DNA of 9,336 bases from QNFN01 sp033722135 (GCA_033722135.1 JAWVZO010000094.1:1-9336), one strand, 5' to 3'; numbered from the stretch's first letter, positions 1 through 5,929 are shown. A program made the numbers and translations. The notes: a model not told the origin generated them from the sequence alone.

Positions 1-72
1 ATCGATGCGGACCTGGGCCACGGCCAGGGTCGGCAGCAGCAGTGCCAGGATCAGCAGGGCGCGTCTGTTCAT
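1..72 (-). CDS. Exported protein, N-terminal fragment (cut by window edge)
   Basis: Only the first 24 codons are present, read from the ATG at 72-70 to the left edge. They translate to a typical Sec signal peptide: MNRR, then a leucine/alanine-rich core, then a likely cleavage site near AVAQ. A Shine-Dalgarno AAGGA lies at 86-82 on the minus strand, 9 bases before the ATG, which supports the start. The gene lies downstream of the cytochrome operon on the same strand but behind its terminator, so it is probably transcribed separately. In Pseudomonas, dsbA follows the cytochrome c4 gene at this position. That synteny makes an exported thiol-disulfide oxidoreductase one possibility, but nothing in these 24 codons tests it, so the function is unknown. 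Confidence 0.7.
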   Translation of the reverse strand, partial: MNRRALLILALLLPTLAVAQVRID

Positions 73-223
73 CCGGGATTCTCCTTGGGAATTCTTCGGG
101 GCGCGGGTGTTTGGACCATGCCGCGGTGCGTTGCGTTCTGCGTCCATTCTCGGGCGCATGGCCACGGCGGTGCAACCGCGCGGCTATGGCGTGGCGTCCG
201 TCACGTCCGGTGTCGCGCGGGGG

Positions 224-252
224 ATAAAGAAAAGGCGGCCCGGAGGCCGCCT
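224..252 (-). terminator. Rho-independent terminator of the cytochrome operon
   Basis: On the minus strand an 8-bp perfect stem (AGGCGGCC paired with GGCCGCCT, 252-245 and 240-233) closes a 4-base loop and runs directly into a T-rich tract, TTTTCTTTAT (233-224). It begins 28 bases past the cytochrome c4 stop codon. On the plus strand the hairpin is followed by CGAAAGG with no T tract, so it acts on the minus strand only. It separates the cytochrome operon from the exported-protein gene at the left edge. Confidence 0.85.
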
Positions 253-279
253 CGAAAGGTGCGCTGTCCGCGAACGGCC

Positions 280-885
280 TCAGAGCGTGCTGAGGTACAT
301 CGCCACGGCCTCGATCTCCTGCTCGGTGAGCTTCGACGCGACGTCGCGCATCATCTGGTTGGGATCGTTGGCACGGGTGCCTTCGCGGAACATCTGCAGC
401 TGCTTGATGGTGTACGCCGCGTGCTGGGCATGCAGCGCCGGGTACTTTCCGGGCCAGTTGCCGTTGCCGGCGGGGCCGTGACAGGCCGCACAGGCCGTGA
501 CCCCGGTCTCCAGGTTGCCGGCGGTGTAGAGCTTCTCGCCCTGCGCCACCAGCTCCGGCTTGACCGGTGCGCCCGGCGTCACCTCCTGGCTAGCGAAATA
601 CTCCGCGACCTCGTCGACAGCGGCGTCGGGCACGGCCATCGCCATGCCGGACATCAGCGGATCGCTGCGCCGGCCCGCCTTGAAGTCGTGGAGCTGCTTG
701 GCGAGGTACGGCGCTCCCTGGCCGGCCAGCTTGGGCCAGATCGGGTTGACGCTGTTGCCGTCGGCGCCATGGCAGCTGACGCAGGTGTCCCAGGGCTTCG
801 GTGGCTTGGCCTCGCCCTGTTCCTGGGCGGTGGCCATGCCAGTGGTGCCCAGGAGCAGCAACGCGGCTGCGGCTAGGTACTTCAT
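280..885 (-). CDS. Diheme cytochrome c4, periplasmic
   Basis: This 201-residue protein has the normal length and layout of cytochrome c4: two tandem c-type heme domains made as one exported chain. Residues 1-20 are a signal peptide ending near ATAQ. The first heme site is CVSCH (35-39) and the second is CAACH (132-136). Likely distal methionine ligands are M78, M81 or M83 in the first half and M178 or M179 in the second. The repeated AxYxxKQLxxF segments (near 60-68 and 158-166) are family hallmarks. Members carry electrons in the periplasm from the bc1 complex to terminal oxidases. An in-frame ATG at 906 exists, but the ATG at 885 is chosen because the signal peptide begins there and AGGA lies 9 bases upstream. 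It is the second gene of an operon, 29 bases after the c5-type gene. Confidence 0.95.
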   Translation of the reverse strand: MKYLAAAALLLLGTTGMATAQEQGEAKPPKPWDTCVSCHGADGNSVNPIWPKLAGQGAPYLAKQLHDFKAGRRSDPLMSGMAMAVPDAAVDEVAEYFASQEVTPGAPVKPELVAQGEKLYTAGNLETGVTACAACHGPAGNGNWPGKYPALHAQHAAYTIKQLQMFREGTRANDPNQMMRDVASKLTEQEIEAVAMYLSTL

Positions 886-914
886 CGGAACGTATCCTTG
901 CAGCAAGCGCTCGC

Positions 915-1229
915 TTACTTGCTCTGGCTGACCATGTAGTCGACGGCGGCCTTGACCTCTTCGTCGCTCAGGTTCGGGTTGCCGCCCTTGGCGACCATCG
1001 CGGTGCCCGGCACGCCGTTGATGGCGCTGTTGTACAGGGCGTCCATCCCCTTGGCGATGCGCGGGGCCCAGTCGTCCTTGTTACCGAGGGCGGGCGACTT
1101 CATGGTCGGGGCGACGGCCGGGTTGTGGCAGGCCGAGCAGACCGCCTCGTAGGTGGCCTTGCCGTCGGCGAGGGCGGCGCCCGACACGAGCAGCATGGCG
1201 GCGGCGGAACCGGTGAGGAATTTCTTCAT
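915..1229 (-). CDS. Cytochrome c5-family monoheme protein, periplasmic
   Basis: This is a 104-residue exported monoheme cytochrome. Residues 1-21 form a signal peptide (MKKFL start, cleavage near AALA). The heme is attached at CSACH (31-35). The axial methionine is probably M78 in GTAMVAKGG, the usual c5 arrangement just before a glycine pair, and LSDEEVKAAVDYM at 87-99 is the conserved C-terminal helix. It should act as a small periplasmic electron carrier, presumably with the co-transcribed cytochrome c4. The start is the ATG at 1229, with GGAG about 7 bases upstream. Longer in-frame starts back to 1391 would place the signal peptide inside the protein and overlap the promoter. Unlike many c5 proteins it has no cysteines beyond the heme pair, so the extra disulfide typical of the family is absent. 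Confidence 0.92.
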   Translation of the reverse strand: MKKFLTGSAAAMLLVSGAALADGKATYEAVCSACHNPAVAPTMKSPALGNKDDWAPRIAKGMDALYNSAINGVPGTAMVAKGGNPNLSDEEVKAAVDYMVSQSK

Positions 1230-1330
1230 GATGAACTCCCAGATATTAGGGTTGAGAATGGAACTCGGAAGCCGGTTTCCCGGGGGCGGAGACGCCAGCG
1301 GCGCGGAGGCCATGGCCGGGAAGCCCGCGA

Positions 1331-1360
1331 TATATACAGTGAAATGCCCTTTCGGGTCAA
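1331..1360 (-). promoter_or_regulatory. Sigma70-type promoter of the cytochrome c5-c4 operon
   Basis: On the minus strand TTGACC (1360-1355) is followed after 18 bases by TATATA (1336-1331), close to the -35 and -10 consensus. It is one of the few AT-rich patches in this GC-rich window. Transcription would begin near 1324, giving a leader of about 95 bases before the c5 ATG at 1229. I saw no clear FNR/Anr-type site overlapping it. Confidence 0.6.
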
Positions 1361-1372
1361 ATCCGTAGCGTG

Positions 1373-1402
1373 CCTGGTGACGGGTTCGCACGGTTCACCC
1401 GG
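1373..1402. promoter_or_regulatory. Possible operator: GGTGA/TCACC dyad between divergent promoters
   Basis: CCTGGTGA (1373-1380) and TCACCCGG (1395-1402) are complementary at seven of eight positions and are separated by 14 bases. The dyad lies between the -35 boxes of the cytochrome and engB promoters, where a regulator could affect both. There is no protein assignment, and a chance dyad is quite possible in such GC-rich DNA. Confidence 0.2.
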
Positions 1403-1433
1403 ACCACGCTCCAGGGCGGTGGTTCCGCACCGC

Positions 1434-1462
1434 TTGTCCCCGTCACGCACGCCTCGGACAAT
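1434..1462 (+). promoter_or_regulatory. Sigma70-like promoter at the engB start
   Basis: TTGTCC (1434-1439) and GACAAT (1457-1462) are separated by exactly 17 bases, and each matches the consensus at four of six positions. The predicted transcription start is at about 1468-1470, which coincides with the first possible engB start codon at 1468. If real, the engB message is leaderless, or has only a very short leader if translation starts at 1483. Confidence 0.45.
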
Positions 1463-1467
1463 GCACC

Positions 1468-2109
1468 ATGGATGCTGAACGTATGCTGAACCGTTACCGC
1501 CAGACCCGCTTCCTCAAGAGCGCGCGCCTGCCCCGCGAGTATCCCCCGGACCGCGGCATCGAGGTCGCCTTCGCGGGGCGCTCGAACGCCGGCAAGTCCT
1601 CGGCGCTGAACCGACTCGTCGACCAGAAGGCGCTGGCGCGGACCGGCAAGACGCCGGGGCGCACCCAGCTGATCAACTTCTTCGAGGTGGACGATCTGCG
1701 CCGCCTGGTCGACCTCCCGGGCTACGGCTACGCGAAGGTGGCCCTGGAGATCAAGCGGCGCTGGCAGCAGGAGATGGCCGCCTACCTCGAGCGGCGCGCG
1801 ACCCTGGCCGGGCTGGTCCTGCTTATGGACGTGCGTCACCCGCTTACCGAATACGACGTCGAGATGCTCGGCTGGTGCGCGCACCGTGCGCTTCCGGTCC
1901 ACGTGCTGCTGACCAAGGCCGACAAGCTCAAGCGCGGCCCGGCCGAGGCCACGCTGCTCCGGGTCCGCAGGGAGATGGCGCCGTTGCACGGCGACGCCTC
2001 GGTGCAGCTCTTCTCGGCGCTGAAGCGCCTCGGACTGGAGTCCGCGCTGGCGCGGCTCGACGCGTGGTTCGCGTGGGACGCGCCGATGGACGCCGACGCG
2101 GCGTCATGA
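1468..2109 (+). CDS. engB: Ribosome biogenesis GTP-binding protein EngB (YihA/YsxC)
   Basis: This 213-residue TrmE-Era-EngA-YihA-type GTPase is needed for assembly of the large ribosomal subunit in the cytoplasm. All G motifs are visible: G1 P-loop GRSNAGKSS (37-45), the switch I/G2 segment TGKTPGRTQ (59-67), G3 DLPGYGY (82-88), G4 TKAD (149-152) and G5 SALK (183-186). Length matches the family. The start is uncertain: the ATG at 1468 lacks a Shine-Dalgarno sequence and sits at the predicted transcription start, while the in-frame ATG at 1483 gives an N-terminus closer to that of E. coli YihA. The gene is divergent from the cytochrome operon, as in Pseudomonas-type genomes. Its stop codon overlaps the start of the following membrane-protein gene (ATGA), which suggests translational coupling. 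Confidence 0.96.
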   Translation: MDAERMLNRYRQTRFLKSARLPREYPPDRGIEVAFAGRSNAGKSSALNRLVDQKALARTGKTPGRTQLINFFEVDDLRRLVDLPGYGYAKVALEIKRRWQQEMAAYLERRATLAGLVLLMDVRHPLTEYDVEMLGWCAHRALPVHVLLTKADKLKRGPAEATLLRVRREMAPLHGDASVQLFSALKRLGLESALARLDAWFAWDAPMDADAAS

Positions 2110-2789
2110 ACGCGGGTGCGCGGCAGGCGGCGACGGTCGCATGGGTGAGTGTCTACGTCGCCGTGCTCGTCTGGTCGGGCATCGACCCGCGCGACCGGCC
2201 CACCTGGGTCCTGGAGGTGGCGCCGGCGGCGATCGGCCTCGTGCTGCTCGCCGCCACCCGGCGACGTTACCCGCTGACGCCGCTGGCCTACCTGCTGGTC
2301 CTGGTGCACGCGGTGATCCTGATGGTCGGCGGCCACTACACCTACGCCGAGGTGCCGCTGTTCGATCGCATCGCCGAGTGGCTGGGCCACACTCGCAACA
2401 ACTACGACAAGCTCGGCCATTTCGCCCAGGGGTTCGTGCCGGCGGTGCTCGCCCGCGAGATCCTGCTGCGCAACGGCGTCGTGTCCGGCCGCGGCTGGCT
2501 CAACTACGTGGTGATCACCACCTGCCTCGCGCTGAGCGCGTTCTACGAGCTCCTCGAGTGGCTCGCCGCCGAGGTCAGCGGAGAGGGCGCCGAGGCGTTC
2601 CTCGCCACCCAGGGCTACGTCTGGGACACCCAGACGGACATGGCGCTGGCGCTGCTCGGCGCGATCTGCGCCCTCGTGCTGCTGGGTCGCCTGCACGACC
2701 GGCAGCTCGCCGCGTTCGACTGGCCCGCGGCGCCGCGTACAATGGCGTCCGCCGACAGAAGAACACCAGGAACCGGAGACCGTCCATGA
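2106..2789 (+). CDS. YjdF-like inner membrane protein (DUF2238)
   Basis: This 227-residue polytopic inner membrane protein belongs to the DUF2238/YjdF family, whose biochemical role is unknown. Hydrophobic stretches lie near 10-26, 35-50, 60-76, 132-147 and 178-195. Conserved family blocks are HYTYAEVPLF (77-86), NNYDKLGHFAQGFVPA (98-113), AFYELLEW (145-152) and TQGYVWDTQTDM (168-179). The conserved His, Asp, Lys and Glu residues in and beside the membrane hint at an enzymatic or metal-related role, but that is only inference. The ATG overlaps the engB stop as ATGA, and the gene's own stop overlaps the following lipoprotein start the same way. The last 25 or so residues (after DWPAAP) are poorly hydrophobic and coincide with a probable promoter for the lipoprotein. 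Confidence 0.88.
   Translation: MNAGARQAATVAWVSVYVAVLVWSGIDPRDRPTWVLEVAPAAIGLVLLAATRRRYPLTPLAYLLVLVHAVILMVGGHYTYAEVPLFDRIAEWLGHTRNNYDKLGHFAQGFVPAVLAREILLRNGVVSGRGWLNYVVITTCLALSAFYELLEWLAAEVSGEGAEAFLATQGYVWDTQTDMALALLGAICALVLLGRLHDRQLAAFDWPAAPRTMASADRRTPGTGDRP
2716..2743 (+). promoter_or_regulatory. Internal promoter for the small lipoprotein gene
   Basis: TCGACT (2716-2721) and TACAAT (2738-2743) lie 16 bases apart; the -10 matches consensus at five of six positions and the -35 at four of six. It falls inside the last codons of the YjdF-like gene and would start transcription near 2750, about 36 bases before the lipoprotein ATG. It would let the lipoprotein be made independently of engB. Confidence 0.4.
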
Positions 2790-2956
2790 CCCCGACGCAC
2801 GGAAGAATCGTACTCGTCCTGGCCCTCGCACTCATTCTTGGCGGCTGCGCCAAGGTGGGCAGCGAGGCGTGGTGCAACGATCTCAAGGAGAAGCCGAAGG
2901 GCGAATGGACCGCCAACGAGGCCGGCGACTTCGCCAAGCACTGCATCTTCAAGTGA
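2786..2956 (+). CDS. Small DUF3012-family lipoprotein
   Basis: This 56-residue precursor has a lipoprotein signal peptide: a hydrophobic run at 8-18 followed by the lipobox LGGC (18-21). After cleavage and lipidation at C21 it leaves a mature peptide of only 36 residues. The mature part matches the DUF3012 pattern: VGSEAWC (24-30), KEKPKGEWTANEAGDFAKHC (34-53) and an aromatic C-terminus. C30 and C53 are the only other cysteines and could form a disulfide in the periplasm. The function of the family is unknown. The ATG has GGAG 7 bases upstream and overlaps the stop of the YjdF-like gene (ATGA). A likely promoter lies just upstream. The residue after the lipid cysteine is alanine, not aspartate, so outer-membrane targeting is expected. 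Confidence 0.9.
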   Translation: MTPTHGRIVLVLALALILGGCAKVGSEAWCNDLKEKPKGEWTANEAGDFAKHCIFK

Positions 2957-2972
2957 GCCGACGGGTTCCAGG

Positions 2973-3461
2973 GTGACCGTTCGCATCCTCACCACCGGCG
3001 GCACGATCGACAAGGTCTACTTCGACGCCAAGAGCAGCTACCAGGTCGGCGAGCCGCAGATCGGCGAGCTCCTCGCGGAGGCCGGGGTCACCTGCCCGTA
3101 CGAGATCACCGCGCTGCTGCGCAAGGACAGCCTGGAACTCGACGACGACGACCGCGCGCGGATCGCCGGGGCGGTCACCGCGGCCGAGGAGTCGCGCATC
3201 TTGATCACCCACGGCACCGACACCATGGTCGACACGGCACGGGCCCTGCCCGCGGACGCCGGCAAGACCGTGGTGCTGGTCGGGGCGATGCAGCCGGCCA
3301 GGCTGCGCGTCAGCGACGCCTTCTTCAACATCGGCTTCGCCTTCGCGGCGGTGCAGCTGCTGCCGCCCGGGGTCTACCTGGCGATGAACGGCCGCGTGTT
3401 CGACCCGCGCCGCACGCGCAAGAACGTTGCCGATCAGCGCTTCGAGTCCGATGCTGACTGA
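2973..3461 (+). CDS. Single-domain asparaginase-like protein
   Basis: This 162-residue protein matches only the N-terminal domain of type I/II L-asparaginases. Full-length enzymes have about 320-350 residues. Visible motifs are TTGGTID (7-13), carrying the nucleophile threonine, and THGTDTM (79-85), carrying the Thr-Asp pair. K98 in GKTVVLVGAMQ sits where the catalytic lysine of E. coli asparaginase II lies, and Y16 and Y23 are candidates for the flap tyrosine. The C-terminal domain, which contributes a conserved glutamate and completes the active site in the dimer, is absent. The following 84 bases do not encode it in any frame, so this looks like a true short family member and not a frameshift. 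Asparaginase activity is therefore uncertain. The GTG at 2973 is chosen because the first strand begins right there. It follows the lipoprotein stop by 16 bases. Confidence 0.85.
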   Translation: MTVRILTTGGTIDKVYFDAKSSYQVGEPQIGELLAEAGVTCPYEITALLRKDSLELDDDDRARIAGAVTAAEESRILITHGTDTMVDTARALPADAGKTVVLVGAMQPARLRVSDAFFNIGFAFAAVQLLPPGVYLAMNGRVFDPRRTRKNVADQRFESDAD

Positions 3462-3545
3462 GCCTGCCCGCTGCGATTGGGTGCCCGGCGACGGGCGGCC
3501 CGGTTCCGGAGCAACCTGCAGATTCGCGACGAGGAGGTGCCCGAG

Positions 3546-4019
3546 ATGATCCAGGACCCGCCGCGGATCGAACCCGCCACCGGCGCCGACTGGCCGGAGG
3601 TGGTCGCCCTGCTGGCCGGGATTGGCCTGCCGTTCGACGACCTGGGCAGCGGGCGCCCCCTCGAGTTCCTGCTGGCACGGGACGACGACGGACGCATCGT
3701 CGGCACCATCGGCCTCGAAGGTACGGGCCGTGAGCGGCTGATCCGCTCGCTTGCGGTCGCCCCGGCGCTGCGCGGTCACGGTCTCGGCTCGGCACTGCTC
3801 GCCGCAGCCGAGGCACAGGCGCGCCGTGAAGGCGTGCAACGGCTCTACCTGCTGACCCTGACCCCCGCCTTTTTCGACCACCGCGGCTACCACGCCGTCG
3901 CCCGCGACGCGGTGCCCCCGGCGGTCGCGGCGAGTGCCGAGTTCTCCAGGCTGTGCCCGGGCGACGCCGCGTGCCTGATCCGGGAGCTGGACGCGGCGCC
4001 CGGCGCGGAGCGCCCGTGA
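3546..4019 (+). CDS. ArsN-type GNAT N-acetyltransferase
   Basis: This 157-residue cytoplasmic GNAT protein resembles ArsN2, the acetyltransferase often annotated as arsenic-resistance N-acetyltransferase. Features seen: an N-terminal PATGADW (10-16), GLPFDDL (27-33), strand and loop GTIGLE (53-58), RSLAVAP (67-73) running into the acetyl-CoA loop RGHGLG (76-81), LLTLTPAFF (102-110), RGY (113-115), and the diagnostic tail EFSRLCPGDAACL (132-144). GAGGAGG lies 8 bases before the ATG at 3546, a near-ideal ribosome binding site, so the upstream in-frame ATG at 3477 is rejected. The stop overlaps the GTG start of the PLP-enzyme gene (GTGA). ArsN1-type enzymes acetylate glutamate-analogue herbicides such as phosphinothricin and trivalent organoarsenicals. 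No ars genes are in the window, so the true substrate here is unknown. Confidence 0.85.
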   Translation: MIQDPPRIEPATGADWPEVVALLAGIGLPFDDLGSGRPLEFLLARDDDGRIVGTIGLEGTGRERLIRSLAVAPALRGHGLGSALLAAAEAQARREGVQRLYLLTLTPAFFDHRGYHAVARDAVPPAVAASAEFSRLCPGDAACLIRELDAAPGAERP

Positions 4020-5056
4020 TCCCGCTGGCGAGCGACACCGAGACCCGGCCGACCGCGGCGATGCGCGCGGCGATGGCCGACGCCGAGGTCGGCGACGAGC
4101 AGAAGGGTCAGGACCCGACCGTCACCCGCCTGCTGGAGCGCGTCTGCGAGCGGCTCGGGAAGGAGGCGGCCCTGTTCCTGCCGAGCGGGACGATGTGCAA
4201 CCTGGTCGCGATCAAGGCCCACACCCGTCCCGGCGACCTGGTCTTCGTCGAACGCAACGCCCACATCGCACGGGCCGAGGCGGGCGGCGCCGCGCTCGCC
4301 GCCGGGGTGCAGTTCGAGGGCCTCGACGGCACCGACGGCCGTCTCGATGGCGCGACGCTGGTCCGCGGCCACGCAGGAACCCGGTGGGCGCCCGCGAGCC
4401 ATGCACCCCCCGCCTCCCTGCTCTGTCTGGAGCAGACCCACAACTACGCCGGCGGCACGGTCTGGCCGCTGGCGTCGCTGCGCGCGGTGGCCGACACGGC
4501 GCGCGAACTCGGGCTCGCGGTCCACGTCGACGGCGCGCGGCTGTTCAACGCCGGCGTCGCCGAAGGCGTGCCGGTGGCCGACTACGCGGCCTGCGCCGAC
4601 TCGGTGTGGGTCGACTTCACCAAGGGGCTCGGGGCGCCGCTCGGCGCCGTGCTCGCCGGCGACGCGGCCTTCATCGCCGCGGCGCGCCGCTACAAGCACG
4701 CCTTCGGCGGGGCGCTGCGCCAGGCCGGGATCGTCGCCGCGGGCTGCCTCCACGCCCTCGACCACCACGTCGAGCGGCTCGCCGAGGACCACCGGCGCGC
4801 CCGCGACCTCGCCGACGGACTCGCCGCGCTGCCGGGCGTGCGCGTGGTCAACCCGGCGCCCGAGACCAACATCGTGCTGTTCGAGGTCGGCGCGCTCGAT
4901 CCCGCACTCTTCCTCGGAGCGTGCGCCTCGCGCGGGGTCGGCTTCAGCGCGGTCGGCGCCCGGATCCGCGCCGTGACCCACCTCGACGTCGACGACGCCG
5001 CCGTCGCTCGCGCGGTCGAGGTGACGGGGGAGGTGGTCGCGGAGCGAGCCGGCTGA
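4016..5056 (+). CDS. Threonine-aldolase-family PLP enzyme
   Basis: This 346-residue fold-type I PLP protein belongs to the threonine aldolase/beta-eliminating lyase family, whose members cleave L-threonine or L-allo-threonine to glycine and acetaldehyde. Motifs: SDTETRPTAAMRAAM (6-20), AEVGDEQKGQDPTV (23-36), PSGTMCN (56-62), EQTHN with the His expected to stack on PLP, DGARLFNA with the PLP-contacting D172 and R175, and TKGLGAP with the Schiff-base lysine K203. KHAFGGALRQAG follows, as expected. The EQKGQDP and GGTVWPL variants point to a subfamily distinct from E. coli LtaE, so substrate specificity is open. The GTG at 4016 is chosen because GGAG lies 5 bases upstream and the conserved N-terminus starts there. 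It overlaps the ArsN-like stop by 4 bases. The next gene starts 9 bases after its stop. Confidence 0.9.
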   Translation: MIPLASDTETRPTAAMRAAMADAEVGDEQKGQDPTVTRLLERVCERLGKEAALFLPSGTMCNLVAIKAHTRPGDLVFVERNAHIARAEAGGAALAAGVQFEGLDGTDGRLDGATLVRGHAGTRWAPASHAPPASLLCLEQTHNYAGGTVWPLASLRAVADTARELGLAVHVDGARLFNAGVAEGVPVADYAACADSVWVDFTKGLGAPLGAVLAGDAAFIAAARRYKHAFGGALRQAGIVAAGCLHALDHHVERLAEDHRRARDLADGLAALPGVRVVNPAPETNIVLFEVGALDPALFLGACASRGVGFSAVGARIRAVTHLDVDDAAVARAVEVTGEVVAERAG

Positions 5057-5065
5057 CCGCGCGGC

Positions 5066-5572
5066 ATGGCCGGTGAGCCGAGCATCCGCGCCCCCGCCCG
5101 GGACGACCTCCCGGCGCTGGTCGCGATCTACAACGAGGCGATCGCGCAGCGCAGCGCCACCGGCCATCTCGTGCCCTTCGCCGCGGCCGAGCGCGAGGCG
5201 TGGTTCGCCGGCCACCTGCTCCCGGAGACGCCGCTGTTCGTCGCCGAGCGCGACGGCGCGGTTGCCGGCTACGCCACCCTGGCCCACTACCGCGGCGGGC
5301 GCGGCGCCTTCGCGGGCTGCCGCGAGGTGAGCTACTTCGTCGCCGAGTGTCACCGGCGCCAGGGCGTGGCCAGCGCCCTGCTCGGGCACGCCGTCGCCGC
5401 CTGTCCCGCGCTCGGCGTCGACGTGCTGCTGGCCTTCCTGCTGGGCCACAACCGGCCCAGCGTCGCGTTCCTGGAGCGCCACGGGTTTGCCTGCTGGGGC
5501 CGCCTGCCCGGCGTGGCGCGCATCGACGGCGAGCGCCGGGACCATCTCGTCTACGGACGACAGCTGGGGTGA
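5066..5572 (+). CDS. Phosphinothricin-acetyltransferase-like GNAT protein
   Basis: This 168-residue GNAT acetyltransferase belongs to the Pat/Bar/MnaT (YncA) group, which acetylates amino-acid analogues such as phosphinothricin and methionine sulfoximine or sulfone. Family features: IRAPARDDLPALVAIYNEAI (7-26), a WF near 46-47, GYATL (68-72), the strand EVSYFV (87-92), the acetyl-CoA loop RRQGVA (97-102), then GHNRPSVAFLERHGF and GRLPGV near the C-terminus. Length matches the family. The usual aromatic-rich YxxRxAY-type strand is replaced by HYRGGRGAF (74-82), so the substrate pocket differs from the best-known members. The ATG at 5066 is only 9 bases past the PLP-enzyme stop, with no strong Shine-Dalgarno sequence, so translation probably relies on coupling. 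Its stop overlaps the next GTG (GTGA). Confidence 0.85.
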   Translation: MAGEPSIRAPARDDLPALVAIYNEAIAQRSATGHLVPFAAAEREAWFAGHLLPETPLFVAERDGAVAGYATLAHYRGGRGAFAGCREVSYFVAECHRRQGVASALLGHAVAACPALGVDVLLAFLLGHNRPSVAFLERHGFACWGRLPGVARIDGERRDHLVYGRQLG

Positions 5573-5925
5573 TCCGGTCGTTGCTCGCGGCGACGGCGGC
5601 CGCGACGCTGCAGGTCTGCGCCGGGCTGTTCGCCGGCTGGCTGGTCTTCTTCGTGCTCGCCGACGCCGTCGACCGGGCCCCGCCGGTCGGCATGTACTAC
5701 CTCGCCTGGCCGATCGCCTTCCCGATCCTCGCCGCGCTGCCGCTGGCCGTGGTGCTGGTCCCGCTCTTGGCGCGCGCCGGCCCGCCCTACATGGCCGCGT
5801 TGCGCCGCGCGCGCTTCCGCTGGGGCGTCCTGCTGCCGGTGGGCCTGGTCGCGTTCGCGGTCATGGTGCTGACCTGCCCGCTGGAGACCGGGGGTACCCT
5901 GCTCGACCGCGTGCTGGCGGGTTGA
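5569..5925 (+). CDS. Small hydrophobic membrane protein, unknown family
   Basis: I do not recognise this 118-residue protein. It is strongly hydrophobic, with about three membrane segments: roughly residues 5-31, 42-67 and 85-103. The connecting loop at 69-84 is very basic (RRARFR) and probably cytoplasmic by the positive-inside rule. It has two cysteines (C17, C103) and no obvious catalytic or metal-binding motif. The GTG at 5569 overlaps the GNAT stop codon (GTGA), matching the coupling used elsewhere in this stretch. No good Shine-Dalgarno is present, and an in-frame TTG at 5581 is an alternative start. No other frame over this interval has membrane-protein character or family motifs. It could be a small permease partner of the preceding enzymes, but that is only context. 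Confidence 0.65.
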   Translation: MIRSLLAATAAATLQVCAGLFAGWLVFFVLADAVDRAPPVGMYYLAWPIAFPILAALPLAVVLVPLLARAGPPYMAALRRARFRWGVLLPVGLVAFAVMVLTCPLETGGTLLDRVLAG

Positions 5926-5929
5926 CCCC

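Noticed and set aside
2106..2789. yjdF riboswitch near the YjdF-like gene
   Set aside because: That riboswitch belongs to an unrelated Bacillus gene of the same name, and there is no intergenic leader here since the start overlaps engB.
3462..3545. Hairpin GCCCG-GCGA-CGGGC (3483-3496) as a terminator after the asparaginase-like gene
   Set aside because: The stem is only 5 bp and no T tract follows; such hairpins are common by chance in this composition.
2973..3545. Asparaginase broken by a frameshift
   Set aside because: Only 84 bases separate it from the next gene and none of the frames there encodes asparaginase C-terminal sequence.
3546..4019. Arsenic-resistance island suggested by the ArsN-like gene
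   Set aside because: No arsR, arsC, arsB, acr3 or arsM is present in the window; the gene sits among amino-acid-related genes, so an arsenic role is not supported.
3887..5545. A 552-codon open frame antisense to the PLP enzyme and GNAT genes
   Set aside because: It lies opposite two clearly conserved genes and has no recognisable domain; its composition reflects the GC-rich third positions of the real genes.
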